Source: a virus
IMG/VR virus record: IMGVR_UViG_3300020202_000183
Span: 1 to 31,279 of that record
Length of the DNA: 31,279 nucleotides
Direction: 5' to 3' (one strand)
Positions 21,366 to 28,006 of the stretch are shown here, piece by piece. Both the position numbers and the translations under genes were made by a program. The notes under the pieces were generated by a model. It was given only the letters and a program-made list of their open reading frames with translations. It did no database searches and was not told the DNA's origin. Position 1 is the first letter of the stretch. Every line of letters starts with the position of its first letter.

Positions 21366-22589
21366 ATGCGGAACGTGGGGCAGCTCGACCTGAGGTTCCT
21401 CAACATCAAGCCCGGGCGCGGCGGCAAGCGCTATTTCTGGAAGCCGACGCCGGCGCTCCAGGCCGCCGGCTGGCGCTCGCAGCGGCTCGACGGCGCGGAG
21501 GCCGATCCGGCGGCGCGCGAGCTCGCCGCCTTCCGCGCCTGCGACGCGCGCAACAAGGAGCTCGAGCAGTGGCGCCGCGGCGCCGCGCCCGGCCACGCGC
21601 CGGCAAGGCTCAAGGGCGCGCAGCCCGGCACCGTCGCGGCGCTGATATCAGCCTATCGCAAGTCGCGTTTCTTCCGCGACCTGGCGGCGAAGACCCGGCG
21701 CGACTACGAGCAGTGCCTGGCGCTGATCGAGGAATGGGCCGGCGAGGATCCGGCGGCGTCGATCGACGCGCAGGACGCCGAGGAATTCTACAGCGAGATG
21801 CGCCCGGCCAAGCCGGCCATGGCCGCCGCGGTGATCCGCGTCGCCCGCCTGGTGTGGAACTGGGCGCCGCGCCTGCCCGGCGCGCCGAAGCTCGAGAAGA
21901 ACCCGTTCGAGAAGCCGGGCATCCGCTCGAACCGGCCGCGGCCGCGCATCTGGTCGCGCCAGGCGGTCGATGCCATGGTCGCCGCGGCCGACGCGCTCGG
22001 CTGGCACTCGATCGGCACGGCGATCGTGCTGAACGAATGGCTCGGCCAGCGCGAGGGCGACATTCTCAAGCTGCCGCGCGAGCTCGATCTGGTCGGCGAC
22101 CTGATCGTCGAGCAGAACAAGACCGGCGCGGTGGCGCCGCTCCCCATCTCCGTCGTGCCGGCGCTGATGGCGCGCCGCGGCGAGGAGATCGCCCGGCAGC
22201 TCGGCCGCCAGGCCGCCGCGAAGGTGGCGCCGATCGCGCTGCCGCCGGAGCTGGTGCTGCACGAGCTCACCGGCAAGCCGTGGAACGAGCACACCTTCCG
22301 CCACATGCTGGCCGAGCTGCGGTTCTACGCCGTCGTCGCCGCGGCGAACGCCGGCCAGGTCGAGCTCGCCCGCGAGCTCGACACCCTGCAGTTCAAGCAC
22401 CTGCGCCACACCGCGGTGACCCGCCTGGCCGAGGCCAACGTCAACGTCGAGCGCATCGCCGCGATCACCGGCCACAGCCTTGCGACAGTCAACCAGATCC
22501 TGGAGCATTACCTCCTGCGCACCAGGAAGCTCGCCCGCGGCGCCTTCGAGCAGCGCCTGGCGGCGGAAGCGAAGGAGCAGAATTCCTGA
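21366..22589 (+). CDS. int: Tyrosine integrase
   Basis: A 407-residue tyrosine recombinase that would insert the phage at attB and, with Xis, remove it. The C-terminal catalytic domain has R229 (WLGQREGDIL), H345 and R347 (KHLRHTAVT), H370 (TGHS) and the nucleophile Y382 (LEHYLLR). The N-terminal domain (about 85-165) contains the SAM-like core-binding part (LISAYRKSRFFRDLAAKTRR). ATG 21366 has GGGAGG upstream. The coding strand points to the att site 1.5 kb away. The terminal LAAEAKE is repeated at the end of the next gene. Confidence 0.93.
   Translation: MRNVGQLDLRFLNIKPGRGGKRYFWKPTPALQAAGWRSQRLDGAEADPAARELAAFRACDARNKELEQWRRGAAPGHAPARLKGAQPGTVAALISAYRKSRFFRDLAAKTRRDYEQCLALIEEWAGEDPAASIDAQDAEEFYSEMRPAKPAMAAAVIRVARLVWNWAPRLPGAPKLEKNPFEKPGIRSNRPRPRIWSRQAVDAMVAAADALGWHSIGTAIVLNEWLGQREGDILKLPRELDLVGDLIVEQNKTGAVAPLPISVVPALMARRGEEIARQLGRQAAAKVAPIALPPELVLHELTGKPWNEHTFRHMLAELRFYAVVAAANAGQVELARELDTLQFKHLRHTAVTRLAEANVNVERIAAITGHSLATVNQILEHYLLRTRKLARGAFEQRLAAEAKEQNS
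22553..22576 (+). repeat. 24-bp direct repeat, copy in integrase end
   Basis: An exact 24-bp sequence that encodes RLAAEAKE and ends in a ribosome-binding-type GAAGGA. The second copy is at 22924-22947, at the end of the following gene. In each case it stands shortly before the next start codon. Confidence 0.9.
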
Positions 22590-22963
22590 TGTCAGAACCG
22601 GCTTCGCTGACGGCGCTGATCGAGATGCTGGAGAAGGCAACGGGTCCGGCGTATGCCCTCGACTGCGAGATTGAAGACTGGCGCTACGCGCTGCTCGGGT
22701 GGGGAAAGCCGCTAGGGCAGCGCATCACGCCGCCAGCTTACACCGCCAGCATCGACGCGGCGCTGACGTTAGTGCCGGAGGGGGACGGCTGGCACCTGGA
22801 CACGGCGCGCATGGCCGACGGAACAGTCTATCGCTGTGTCGTGGGGCCGAGCATGGCGGCATGGGCCAAAACGCCCGCTCTCGCGCTATGCGTCGCGGCG
22901 CTGAATGCTTACCGCATCAAGGAGCGCCTGGCGGCGGAAGCGAAGGAAGGCGGGCAGGGATGA
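22589..22963 (+). CDS. Phage ABA-sandwich-like protein
   Basis: A 124-residue protein starting MSEPASLTALIEMLEKATGP. The segments YALDCEIEDWRYALLGWGKP, YTASIDAALTLVPEGDGWHL and MAAWAKTPALALCVAALNAY match the pattern of small phage proteins with an alpha-beta-alpha sandwich domain, whose function is not known. It starts on the last base of the integrase stop. It ends ERLAAEAKE, coded by 24 bases identical to the end of the integrase. Confidence 0.72.
   Translation: MSEPASLTALIEMLEKATGPAYALDCEIEDWRYALLGWGKPLGQRITPPAYTASIDAALTLVPEGDGWHLDTARMADGTVYRCVVGPSMAAWAKTPALALCVAALNAYRIKERLAAEAKEGGQG
22924..22947 (+). repeat. 24-bp direct repeat, copy in ABA-sandwich gene end
   Basis: Second exact copy of 22553-22576, 371 bp further on; it provides the GAAGGAAGG ribosome binding site for the GIY-YIG gene. 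Confidence 0.9.
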
Positions 22964-23469
22964 GCTCCCTTTGCTACTTGCCTGATGAGGCGGTTGCGCG
23001 CGCTGGCATGACGTTGGACGAGCTTATTAAGCTTGGCGCTCCGGTTATCCGATTAGGTAGAGCGAAGCGCTTTCCGAAGCTAGCGTTTGATCATTGGTTG
23101 GCTGGCGGCCCCACGCCGGCGCAGGGAGTGTCGAACTTGGAGTTGGCTCCGCATCCGGCGCTTCCGACGCCGTCAGAAGCTGCGCCACTTTCCGCGTCTT
23201 TCCGCCCTGGCGTGTATGTGATCACCGGCGGGAACCTCCAGAAGATCGGTGTTGCTGACCATCCGGATAGGCGCTTGCGAGCGTTGCAAACCGCGAACGG
23301 CGTGAGGCTCGTCTTGGTCTTTTTCCTCCGAACTCATCGCCGTGCTTTGGACGTTGAGCGGCAAGCACATAAAAGCTTGGACGCCTGGCGCCGAGAGGGC
23401 GAATGGTTCGAGGTTACAGCTGACGTAGCGGTGGCGACAGTGCTCAATGCGGCCGGCAAGCAGGGATGA
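22960..23469 (+). CDS. GIY-YIG-type (T5orf172-like) protein with N-terminal DNA-binding part
   Basis: A 169-residue protein. Residues 1-50 (MSSLCYLPDEAVARAGMTLD, then IRLGRAKRFPKLAFDHWLAG) look like an AlpA-type helix-turn-helix. Residues 83-155 form a GIY-YIG-family domain of the T5orf172/MUG113 type: GVYVITG (84-90), LQKIGVADHPDRRLRAL (93-109), E133 in DVERQAH, and GEWFEV (147-152). The canonical second YIG tyrosine is replaced by KIG, as is usual in this subfamily. The gene is noticeably richer in A/T, including codons such as TTG, ATT and GTT, than its neighbours, which suggests separate acquisition. It is coupled by ATGA upstream. Confidence 0.78.
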   Translation: MSSLCYLPDEAVARAGMTLDELIKLGAPVIRLGRAKRFPKLAFDHWLAGGPTPAQGVSNLELAPHPALPTPSEAAPLSASFRPGVYVITGGNLQKIGVADHPDRRLRALQTANGVRLVLVFFLRTHRRALDVERQAHKSLDAWRREGEWFEVTADVAVATVLNAAGKQG

Positions 23470-23834
23470 GCGACGAGATCGCGATCGGCGACTGGGTTGC
23501 ACTCAAGGACGGCAGCCCGCCCATGCAGGTTACCGGGCTATTCGATCACCCGTTGACGCCGATCAAGGCCGAGTGGACCGACGCGGCCGGCACCCGGCTG
23601 GCCGGACGCTTCGCGTTCGCAGCGTTGCGCAAGGTCGACCCGGCCGACTTTCCCCCTCCGCGCGCGCCCGACACCGGCTTTGACGCTCGCTACTGGCGCT
23701 TCGTCGCCGAGCTCCCCGCTGGCGCCACCTGGCGCACGCTCGACGACGAGCACCTGCTGGTCGTCGCGCCGGGTCAAGAGCCGTACACGATCCACCTCGG
23801 CACCGGCGAGCGCACGGTCATCAAGCCGACGTGA
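23466..23834 (+). CDS. YodC/DUF2158-like protein
   Basis: A 122-residue protein. The N-terminal MSDEIAIGDWVALKDGSPPM followed by QVTG and AEWTD resembles the small SH3-like DUF2158 (YodC) fold, in which a GD.V.LKSGGP.M element is followed by a Trp-containing strand. The second half (YWRFVAELPAGATWRTLDDE) has no known domain. Coupled on both sides (ATGA, GTGA). Function unknown. Confidence 0.65.
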   Translation: MSDEIAIGDWVALKDGSPPMQVTGLFDHPLTPIKAEWTDAAGTRLAGRFAFAALRKVDPADFPPPRAPDTGFDARYWRFVAELPAGATWRTLDDEHLLVVAPGQEPYTIHLGTGERTVIKPT

Positions 23835-24040
23835 CCAACACCTGCCCGCGCCGCGGCCACGGCGGCTGCAACCTGGCCGAGCTCGGCGATCCCCTCTGTC
23901 TCCGCGAACCTGGCGGCTGCGCTCACCTGACCGCCCAGCAGAAGGAACGGCGCATGTTCCGCCTGCTCGCTGCGCGGTGCCGCGAAGCGCGCGCCAGCAA
24001 CCCGCTCTGGAACGAAAAAGCACGCAAAGTTCCCCAGTGA
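23831..24040 (+). CDS. Small Cys-rich protein, last gene of rightward operon
   Basis: A 69-residue protein starting at GTG 23831 (MTNTCPRRGHGGCNLAELGD). Four cysteines with a histidine in the first half (CPRRGHGGC, PLCLRE, GGCAH) may bind zinc. The C-terminal half is basic (QKERRMFRLLAARCREARAS). Its last codons overlap an inverted repeat that probably forms the operon terminator. Confidence 0.62.
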   Translation: MTNTCPRRGHGGCNLAELGDPLCLREPGGCAHLTAQQKERRMFRLLAARCREARASNPLWNEKARKVPQ

Positions 24041-24076
24041 TTTCCACTGTCGCACTTGTTCGCTCTGCGTGCTTTT
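24016..24076 (+). terminator. Hairpin at the end of the rightward operon
   Basis: An 11-bp perfect inverted repeat, AAAAGCACGCA (24016-24026) and TGCGTGCTTTT (24066-24076), encloses a second hairpin, CAGTG/CACTG (24035-24048). It begins within the last gene and ends in TTTT before CGTCC, so it could stop rightward transcription, and leftward as well. It also contains one candidate integrase arm site. Confidence 0.55.
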
Positions 24077-24243
24077 CGTCCGGATCGAGGAAATACCTGC
24101 CGCACAAGGACAAGTATGGTGGGCCGTGAAGGACTCGAACCTTCGACCCGCTGATTAAGAGATCGCGGGCGGCCCAGTGATTTCAATTTGCTGTCTCACT
24201 TCCGTGTCTACTAAGTCCTTGATCACCGCGTCAAGTGAGACAG
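24033..24243. other. Phage attachment site (attP) with candidate arm-type sites
   Basis: The core is the tRNA-Lys 3' fragment (24117-24161). On each side lies CCCAGTGATTTC (24033-24044 and 24173-24184), followed by CTGTCGCACTT (24047-24057) and CTGTCTCACTT (24191-24201). An inverted copy, AAGTGAGACAG, is at 24233-24243. This order of core plus repeated arm sites on both sides is typical of attP in tyrosine-integrase phages. The integrase gene is 1.5 kb to the left. Confidence 0.75.
24117..24175 (-). tRNA. Partial tRNA-Lys(CTT): 3' part, tRNA-like fold without D-arm
   Basis: Read on the minus strand, the anticodon-loop bases CTCTTAA and TCAGC are followed by a complete T-arm (GAAGG-TTCGAGT-CCTTC), acceptor strand CGGCCC and ACCA. 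This is the 3' part of a tRNA-Lys with anticodon CTT. The normal 5' half and D-arm are absent. However, the upstream bases GGGCCG can pair with CGGCCC, and CCCGC with GCGGG, giving a 59-nt tRNA-like shape. Most likely it is the attP copy of the target tRNA gene and not a working tRNA. Confidence 0.8.
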
Positions 24244-24324
24244 TTGGGGCGACCGGCGCGGCGGGCGTCGTCGATTGTTTCACGTGAAAGGTCAAATGCC
24301 CCTAGGACCGCATTAGGAGCGTTT
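24244..24324. other. Short non-coding stretch between attP and ligase gene
   Basis: AT-richer than the flanks; contains TTTCACGTGAAA (a perfect 12-bp palindrome at 24279-24290). It lies between the leftward ligase gene and the attP arms. No gene is visible. Confidence 0.5.
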
Positions 24325-24954
24325 CTAGAGGGTCTCGCTGATAGCCGCCCTACGGTAGCCCGGGCACTTCACCTTGCGCCAGTCGCGGCCTTTGCCGGAG
24401 ACGTAGGGCCTATCGGAGCGCTTGGCGATGATCCCCTCGGCGCCGATCGCGCAGAGCGTGGCGAATACCCGCTCGCCATCGCCGGCGCTGTGGCTGGCGT
24501 AGAGCAGCGGCAGGCCGGATCCGGCCGGCTCGACTAGGCGGCGCAGCCGGTCCTTGCGCTCGATGAGCGGCAGCGCCCGGATGTCGCGGCCGCGCTCCAC
24601 CAGCAGGTCGAACACCACGTAGACCAGGCCGCGGCCGCGCGCCGCCTGTAGCGCCGGGAAGGAGCTGCGGCCGTGCGCGTCGAGCACGCAGATCTCGCCG
24701 TCGATCAGCGTGCCGGCGAGCCGGAGCGCGGCCAGCGCCCGCGGCACGTCGCCGAGGCGCTTGGTCCAGTCCTGGCCGGTGCGGGTGTAGAGCCTGGCCT
24801 GGTCGCCGCGCGTCGCGGCGATGCAGCGGTAGCCGTCGTACTTCACCTCGTAGATCCAGCTGTCGCCCAGCGGCACGCGATCGGCGAGCTGGGCAAGCTG
24901 CGGCGCGATGAAGGGCGGGAGCTCGGCGGGCTTCGGGCTGGCGGCGCGCGGCAT
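24325..24954 (-). CDS. Minimal ATP-dependent DNA ligase (adenylation domain only)
   Basis: A 209-residue protein of the LigD-type ligase family. Motif I EVKYDGYR (36-43) has the AMP-accepting K38. Other motifs are TRTGQDWT (57-64), IDGEICV (84-90), FDLL (115-118), EGIIAKR (173-179) and WRKVK (192-196). The protein ends 13 residues after motif V, so the OB-fold domain of usual ligases (about 100 more residues) is missing. It would seal nicks weakly, or with a separate partner, or serve as a nucleotidyltransferase. It is the last gene of the right-hand leftward block, next to attP. Confidence 0.82.
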   Translation of the reverse strand: MPRAASPKPAELPPFIAPQLAQLADRVPLGDSWIYEVKYDGYRCIAATRGDQARLYTRTGQDWTKRLGDVPRALAALRLAGTLIDGEICVLDAHGRSSFPALQAARGRGLVYVVFDLLVERGRDIRALPLIERKDRLRRLVEPAGSGLPLLYASHSAGDGERVFATLCAIGAEGIIAKRSDRPYVSGKGRDWRKVKCPGYRRAAISETL

Positions 24955-24973
24955 ACGCCGCCAGCATAGCGCG

Positions 24974-25498
24974 CTATTTGGTGAGGCTGGCTAGGATCTG
25001 ATCCTTGTCCTTGCTCGACCGGCTCGAGCCGAACTCGAAGCTGAAGGCGTCCTTGAGGCAGGCGCCGAAGATGCCGGCCACGGTGCTGATCAGGCCGACC
25101 GCCTCGGGCGGCATCTGGTTGCGGAAGTTCATGATCGCCAGGATGCAGGCGATCAGCCCGCCGGCGGCCGACAGCACCATGATGTCGGCGCGCCAGTTGC
25201 GGCGGCCGGCCTGGGCGAGCGCCACGTCACGCCGACGCGCATCCTGCCGGTCGGCAAGGTAGGCCCGTTCGGTCTCCAGCTCGATCGCCGCCATGTCCTG
25301 GCGGAAGCGCCAGAGCATCTCGGGGTTGGCGCGCAGCGCCTCGGCCGCCTCGCTCTCGCTCGACGTGCCGGTGACGCGCCTCGCCGTGTCGATCACCTGG
25401 CCGGCGACGTCGGCCGCCCTGTCGCCGGCGAACAGCCGGATCATCGACGGCGCGAACTCCGCCGCCAGGCTCAACGCGATCGGAATGAGCGGTGCCAT
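24974..25498 (-). CDS. Holin of the GTA 3TM type
   Basis: A 174-residue protein with three hydrophobic segments: 4-20, 105-124 (DIMVLSAAGGLIACILAIMN) and 132-150 (EAVGLISTVAGIFGACLKDA). It ends FEFGSSRSSKDKDQILASLT, characteristic of the three-transmembrane holins found in gene transfer agents and alphaproteobacterial phages. A charged helical loop (50-100) separates TM1 and TM2. It would form the membrane lesion that lets the endolysin out. A 24-bp palindrome lies 19 nt before the ATG. Confidence 0.8.
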   Translation of the reverse strand: MAPLIPIALSLAAEFAPSMIRLFAGDRAADVAGQVIDTARRVTGTSSESEAAEALRANPEMLWRFRQDMAAIELETERAYLADRQDARRRDVALAQAGRRNWRADIMVLSAAGGLIACILAIMNFRNQMPPEAVGLISTVAGIFGACLKDAFSFEFGSSRSSKDKDQILASLTK

Positions 25499-25517
25499 GT
25501 GATTTCCCTCAGCATTG

Positions 25518-25541
25518 CGCAGTCGAGACGTCTCGACTGCG
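25518..25541. repeat. 24-bp perfect palindrome, copy 3, upstream of the holin
   Basis: A perfect 24-bp palindrome with core AGTCGAGACGTCTCGACT. It sits between the endolysin stop (25544) and the holin start (25498). Same core as 10128-10151 and 19023-19046. Confidence 0.95.
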
Positions 25542-25543
25542 GG

Positions 25544-25957
25544 CTAGTAGCCGAACAGTCCCTGCGGCAGGCCGTGGTCGGCGCGCCGGTCGAGGTGCAG
25601 GAAGCTCTTGTTGACGCCGACCGACCAGCCCTCGGCGATCGCCAGGCGGGCCAGGTCGAGCGCGTAGCGGATGTCCGGCGTGGCGATGTCGATCGCGCAG
25701 GCGCCGGCGATGCCGTGCGGCGAGCTGTCGTAGATGTGCAAGCTGCGCGGATGGCCGCCGACCAGGTTGTTGCGCCGGAGCGTGCGGCAGCAGCTGTTGA
25801 CTTTCATCGGCCGGCCGAAGCTGATCCTGAGCATGGCGAGCGCCTGGGCGAAGCCGGGCGCGAGCCGCCCTTCGCGGGTGTCGCGGTCGGCGATCTCGAG
25901 GTGGGTGAACAGCACCTCGCTGCCGTCCGGCCGCCGGATGGTGAGATCGCCGTTCAT
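25544..25957 (-). CDS. M15-family peptidase (endolysin)
   Basis: A 137-residue peptidase that cuts peptide bonds in peptidoglycan to release phage. Zinc ligands can be assigned as H74 (RSLHIYD), D90 (ACAIDIA) and H121 (FLHLD), and the latter is next to D123. The VNSCCRTLRRNN segment (53-64) is the usual substrate-side element. No signal peptide is present, in line with release through the holin. ATG 25957 couples with the upstream membrane protein (ATGA); a longer reading adds Arg-rich sequence and was rejected. It is followed by the holin, forming a lysis cassette. Confidence 0.85.
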   Translation of the reverse strand: MNGDLTIRRPDGSEVLFTHLEIADRDTREGRLAPGFAQALAMLRISFGRPMKVNSCCRTLRRNNLVGGHPRSLHIYDSSPHGIAGACAIDIATPDIRYALDLARLAIAEGWSVGVNKSFLHLDRRADHGLPQGLFGY

Positions 25958-26217
25958 CGGCCGACCCCGCCGGGGCCGAGCAGGCCCCACAGCGCCTGCA
26001 CCTTCTCCCTTGCGGTCACCAGCTCCTGCTGCTGCGCCGCCAGCGTCTTCTCGTGCTGGTCGAGCCGCCAGTCATGATGCGCTACCTTGGCGCCGATCAC
26101 CTTCACGTCGCCGCGGATCTCGTTGCCGATCCACAGCACGCCGGCAACCAACGAGGCCAGCGCGGCGCGATAGACCCAGGTCGGCAGGTCGCCGTTCTTG
26201 CCGTTCCCTTCCGCCAT
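25954..26217 (-). CDS. Membrane-anchored coiled-coil protein, possible spanin or antiholin
   Basis: An 87-residue protein with one transmembrane segment (about 14-32: WVYRAALASLVAGVLWIGNE) and then a coiled-coil part (HHDWRLDQHEKTLAAQQQEL, about 47-66). A short cytoplasmic N-terminus, one membrane helix and a periplasmic coiled coil resemble an inner-membrane spanin (Rz-like). No overlapping outer-membrane partner gene was found, so this is tentative. It lies directly before the endolysin. Confidence 0.62.
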   Translation of the reverse strand: MAEGNGKNGDLPTWVYRAALASLVAGVLWIGNEIRGDVKVIGAKVAHHDWRLDQHEKTLAAQQQELVTAREKVQALWGLLGPGGVGR

Positions 26218-26236
26218 GCTCAGCCCCCCCCTTTTG

Positions 26237-26746
26237 CTAAGAGATCTCGATCGGCTGCAGTGGCCAGTCCGCCGGCTGTCCCGCGAGTTTCAAGCCGAGC
26301 GCCTGCTCGATGTCGAAGGCGAAATCCCGCATGGCGCCGGCAAGCGCCTTGATCTCATCGGCGCTGAACAGATGCACCGTGCCGTCGAGCTCGGCATAGG
26401 GCACCGTGTTGGCGCCCTTCGGCAGGCCGAGCCCGTTCGCCAACCCGCTCAGGATCCCGCCGATGCGGCGCTCGGCCTCGGCATCCATCGGATAGATGCC
26501 GTCAAGCCCCGGGTTCGCGGCAAATACGACCAGCACGCCGGCCGCCAGCAGCGCGGCCGCCTCACCCGGCGCGGGGTTCGGTGCCGGCGGTGGCTCGAGC
26601 AAGTCGCCGTTGAGCGTCCAGCCCTCGCGCACCTCGTTGGCGACCTCGCGGAACTGCGCGGCGATGTCGGGGTGAAAGGGCGGCAGCGTGTCGGCGAGCA
26701 GGATCTCGCGAACCTCGCCACCCTGGATGCGGGCAAAGCGCGCCAT
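26237..26746 (-). CDS. Tail fibre partner with DUF4376-like C-terminus
   Basis: A 169-residue protein starting MARFARIQGGEVREILLADT. The N-terminal part (about 1-50) has the form seen in short tail-fibre assembly proteins. The C-terminal half matches the DUF4376 pattern: ERRIGGILSGLANGLGLPKG, then VPYAELDGTVHLFSADEIKA. The ATG overlaps the fibre stop (ATGA); the longer reading belongs to a different frame of the fibre gene. Probably helps fold or attach the adhesin. Confidence 0.7.
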   Translation of the reverse strand: MARFARIQGGEVREILLADTLPPFHPDIAAQFREVANEVREGWTLNGDLLEPPPAPNPAPGEAAALLAAGVLVVFAANPGLDGIYPMDAEAERRIGGILSGLANGLGLPKGANTVPYAELDGTVHLFSADEIKALAGAMRDFAFDIEQALGLKLAGQPADWPLQPIEIS

Positions 26747-27921
26747 CACTTGTACTCCTTCACGATGACCAGGCCGGCCGAGCCGGCGCCGCCGGGCTGG
26801 TTGGTGCCATCGTTCTCGCCGCCGGCGCCGCCAGAGCCGTAGTTGCCCGCGGCATTGCCGGCGCCGTTGTTGGCGCCGACGCCACCGCCGCCGAACTGCG
26901 ACGAGCCGCCCATGCCGCCGCGATCGGCCGCGCCGTTGGTGCCGGGCGCGCCGCGCATGTTGAGCGTGCCGCCGGAGCCGTCGCCGCCGACGCCGCCAAG
27001 CGCCGTGGCTGCGGTGCCCTTGCCGCCGCCGCCGCCGGTCGCCGAGCAGTGCGCGCCGAAGCTCGACGTGCCGCCGGCATTGCCATCGCCGCCAGCCGCC
27101 GCGCCAGCGGCGCCGGCGGCGCCGATCGTCACCGTCTCGGTCGCCCCCAGGCCTGCGGTGATGCGCTTGTAGGAAGTGCCGCCGGCACCGCCGCCGCCGC
27201 CGCCGAGCGCGCTGATGTTCGAGCCGCCGCCGCCGGCGCCGCCGCCGACCACCCAAACCTCGACCGCGGTGCAGCCGGCCGGCTTGTTCCAGGTGCCGGA
27301 GGCGGTGAACACCTGCACGCCCATCAGGACGCCGCCGGTGAGGCCGAGATTGGCCAGTGTGATCTCGAGCGTCGCCCGCGCGGTCGCCGCATCCGGATCG
27401 TCGAGCAGCGTGGCCATGAAGCCGGAGACCGGCTCGAGGTCGGCCGAGGTGCCGGCGGCGGCGATCGGATTGCCGTCGGCGTCATAGGCGGCGAACATCG
27501 AGGCGCGGTCGGCTTTCGCCGGCAGCTCGTCGATGTCCGCCGCGTCGCTGTCCGGCTGGCGCAGCGTGCGGCCGACCCGGGCCAGCGCCTGCTGCACCAC
27601 CACCATCAGCTTGTCGAGCGCGGCGTTCACCACCTCGGCCGGGAAGGCGTCGCCGTCGGCCAGCGCAGCCAGCTGCTTCGCCGGCACGTCGCGCACGATC
27701 ACCACCTCGGTATCGACCGCCGGCGGGGTCAGGAAGGTGACCTCGCCGCCGTCCGCGTCATCGACGCCGCTCACGGTGTAGTGCGTGGTCAGCGTCTTCA
27801 GCGTGCCGTCGACGTAGACCAGCAGATCGGTGTCGGCGAAGATCCGGTTGTCGTAGGTGAACGCCGCCGTCACCCCGTTGCCGATATAGCTCCACCGTGA
27901 GGTGGTCACCTCGACTGTCAT
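26746..27921 (-). CDS. Tail fibre/adhesin with Gly-rich C-terminus
   Basis: A 391-residue receptor-binding fibre. The N-terminus (about 1-140: SRWSYIGNGVTAAFTYDNRI, then VDGTLKTLTTHYTVSGVDDA) resembles the virion-binding domain of T7 gp17-like fibres. The C-terminal half, from VFTASGTWNKPAGCTAVEVW (about 204-223) on, is a glycine-rich repeat region (GGGG, GGAGG and GNAGG motifs) ending AGLVIVKEYK. Such regions form stacked polyglycine-II sheets in phage adhesins. The GGAGG ribosome site is 6 nt before the ATG. The upstream gap (27922-28006) holds a GCGCCGC/GCGGCGC hairpin (27933-27959). Confidence 0.8.
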   Translation of the reverse strand: MTVEVTTSRWSYIGNGVTAAFTYDNRIFADTDLLVYVDGTLKTLTTHYTVSGVDDADGGEVTFLTPPAVDTEVVIVRDVPAKQLAALADGDAFPAEVVNAALDKLMVVVQQALARVGRTLRQPDSDAADIDELPAKADRASMFAAYDADGNPIAAAGTSADLEPVSGFMATLLDDPDAATARATLEITLANLGLTGGVLMGVQVFTASGTWNKPAGCTAVEVWVVGGGAGGGGSNISALGGGGGGAGGTSYKRITAGLGATETVTIGAAGAAGAAAGGDGNAGGTSSFGAHCSATGGGGGKGTAATALGGVGGDGSGGTLNMRGAPGTNGAADRGGMGGSSQFGGGGVGANNGAGNAAGNYGSGGAGGENDGTNQPGGAGSAGLVIVKEYK

Positions 27922-28006
27922 CTTTGACCTCCGCGCCGCTCCGCGGCTTGGTGCGGCGCTGGCCCCGCCGGCGCCTGGATTGAACTCCGGGAAGCGCGCG
28001 CCGCGA

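Noticed and set aside
24191-24243. CTGTCTCACTT/AAGTGAGACAG inverted repeat as an intrinsic terminator
   Set aside because: The 31-nt loop is large and no T-run follows; the matching third copy at 24047 fits integrase arm sites better.
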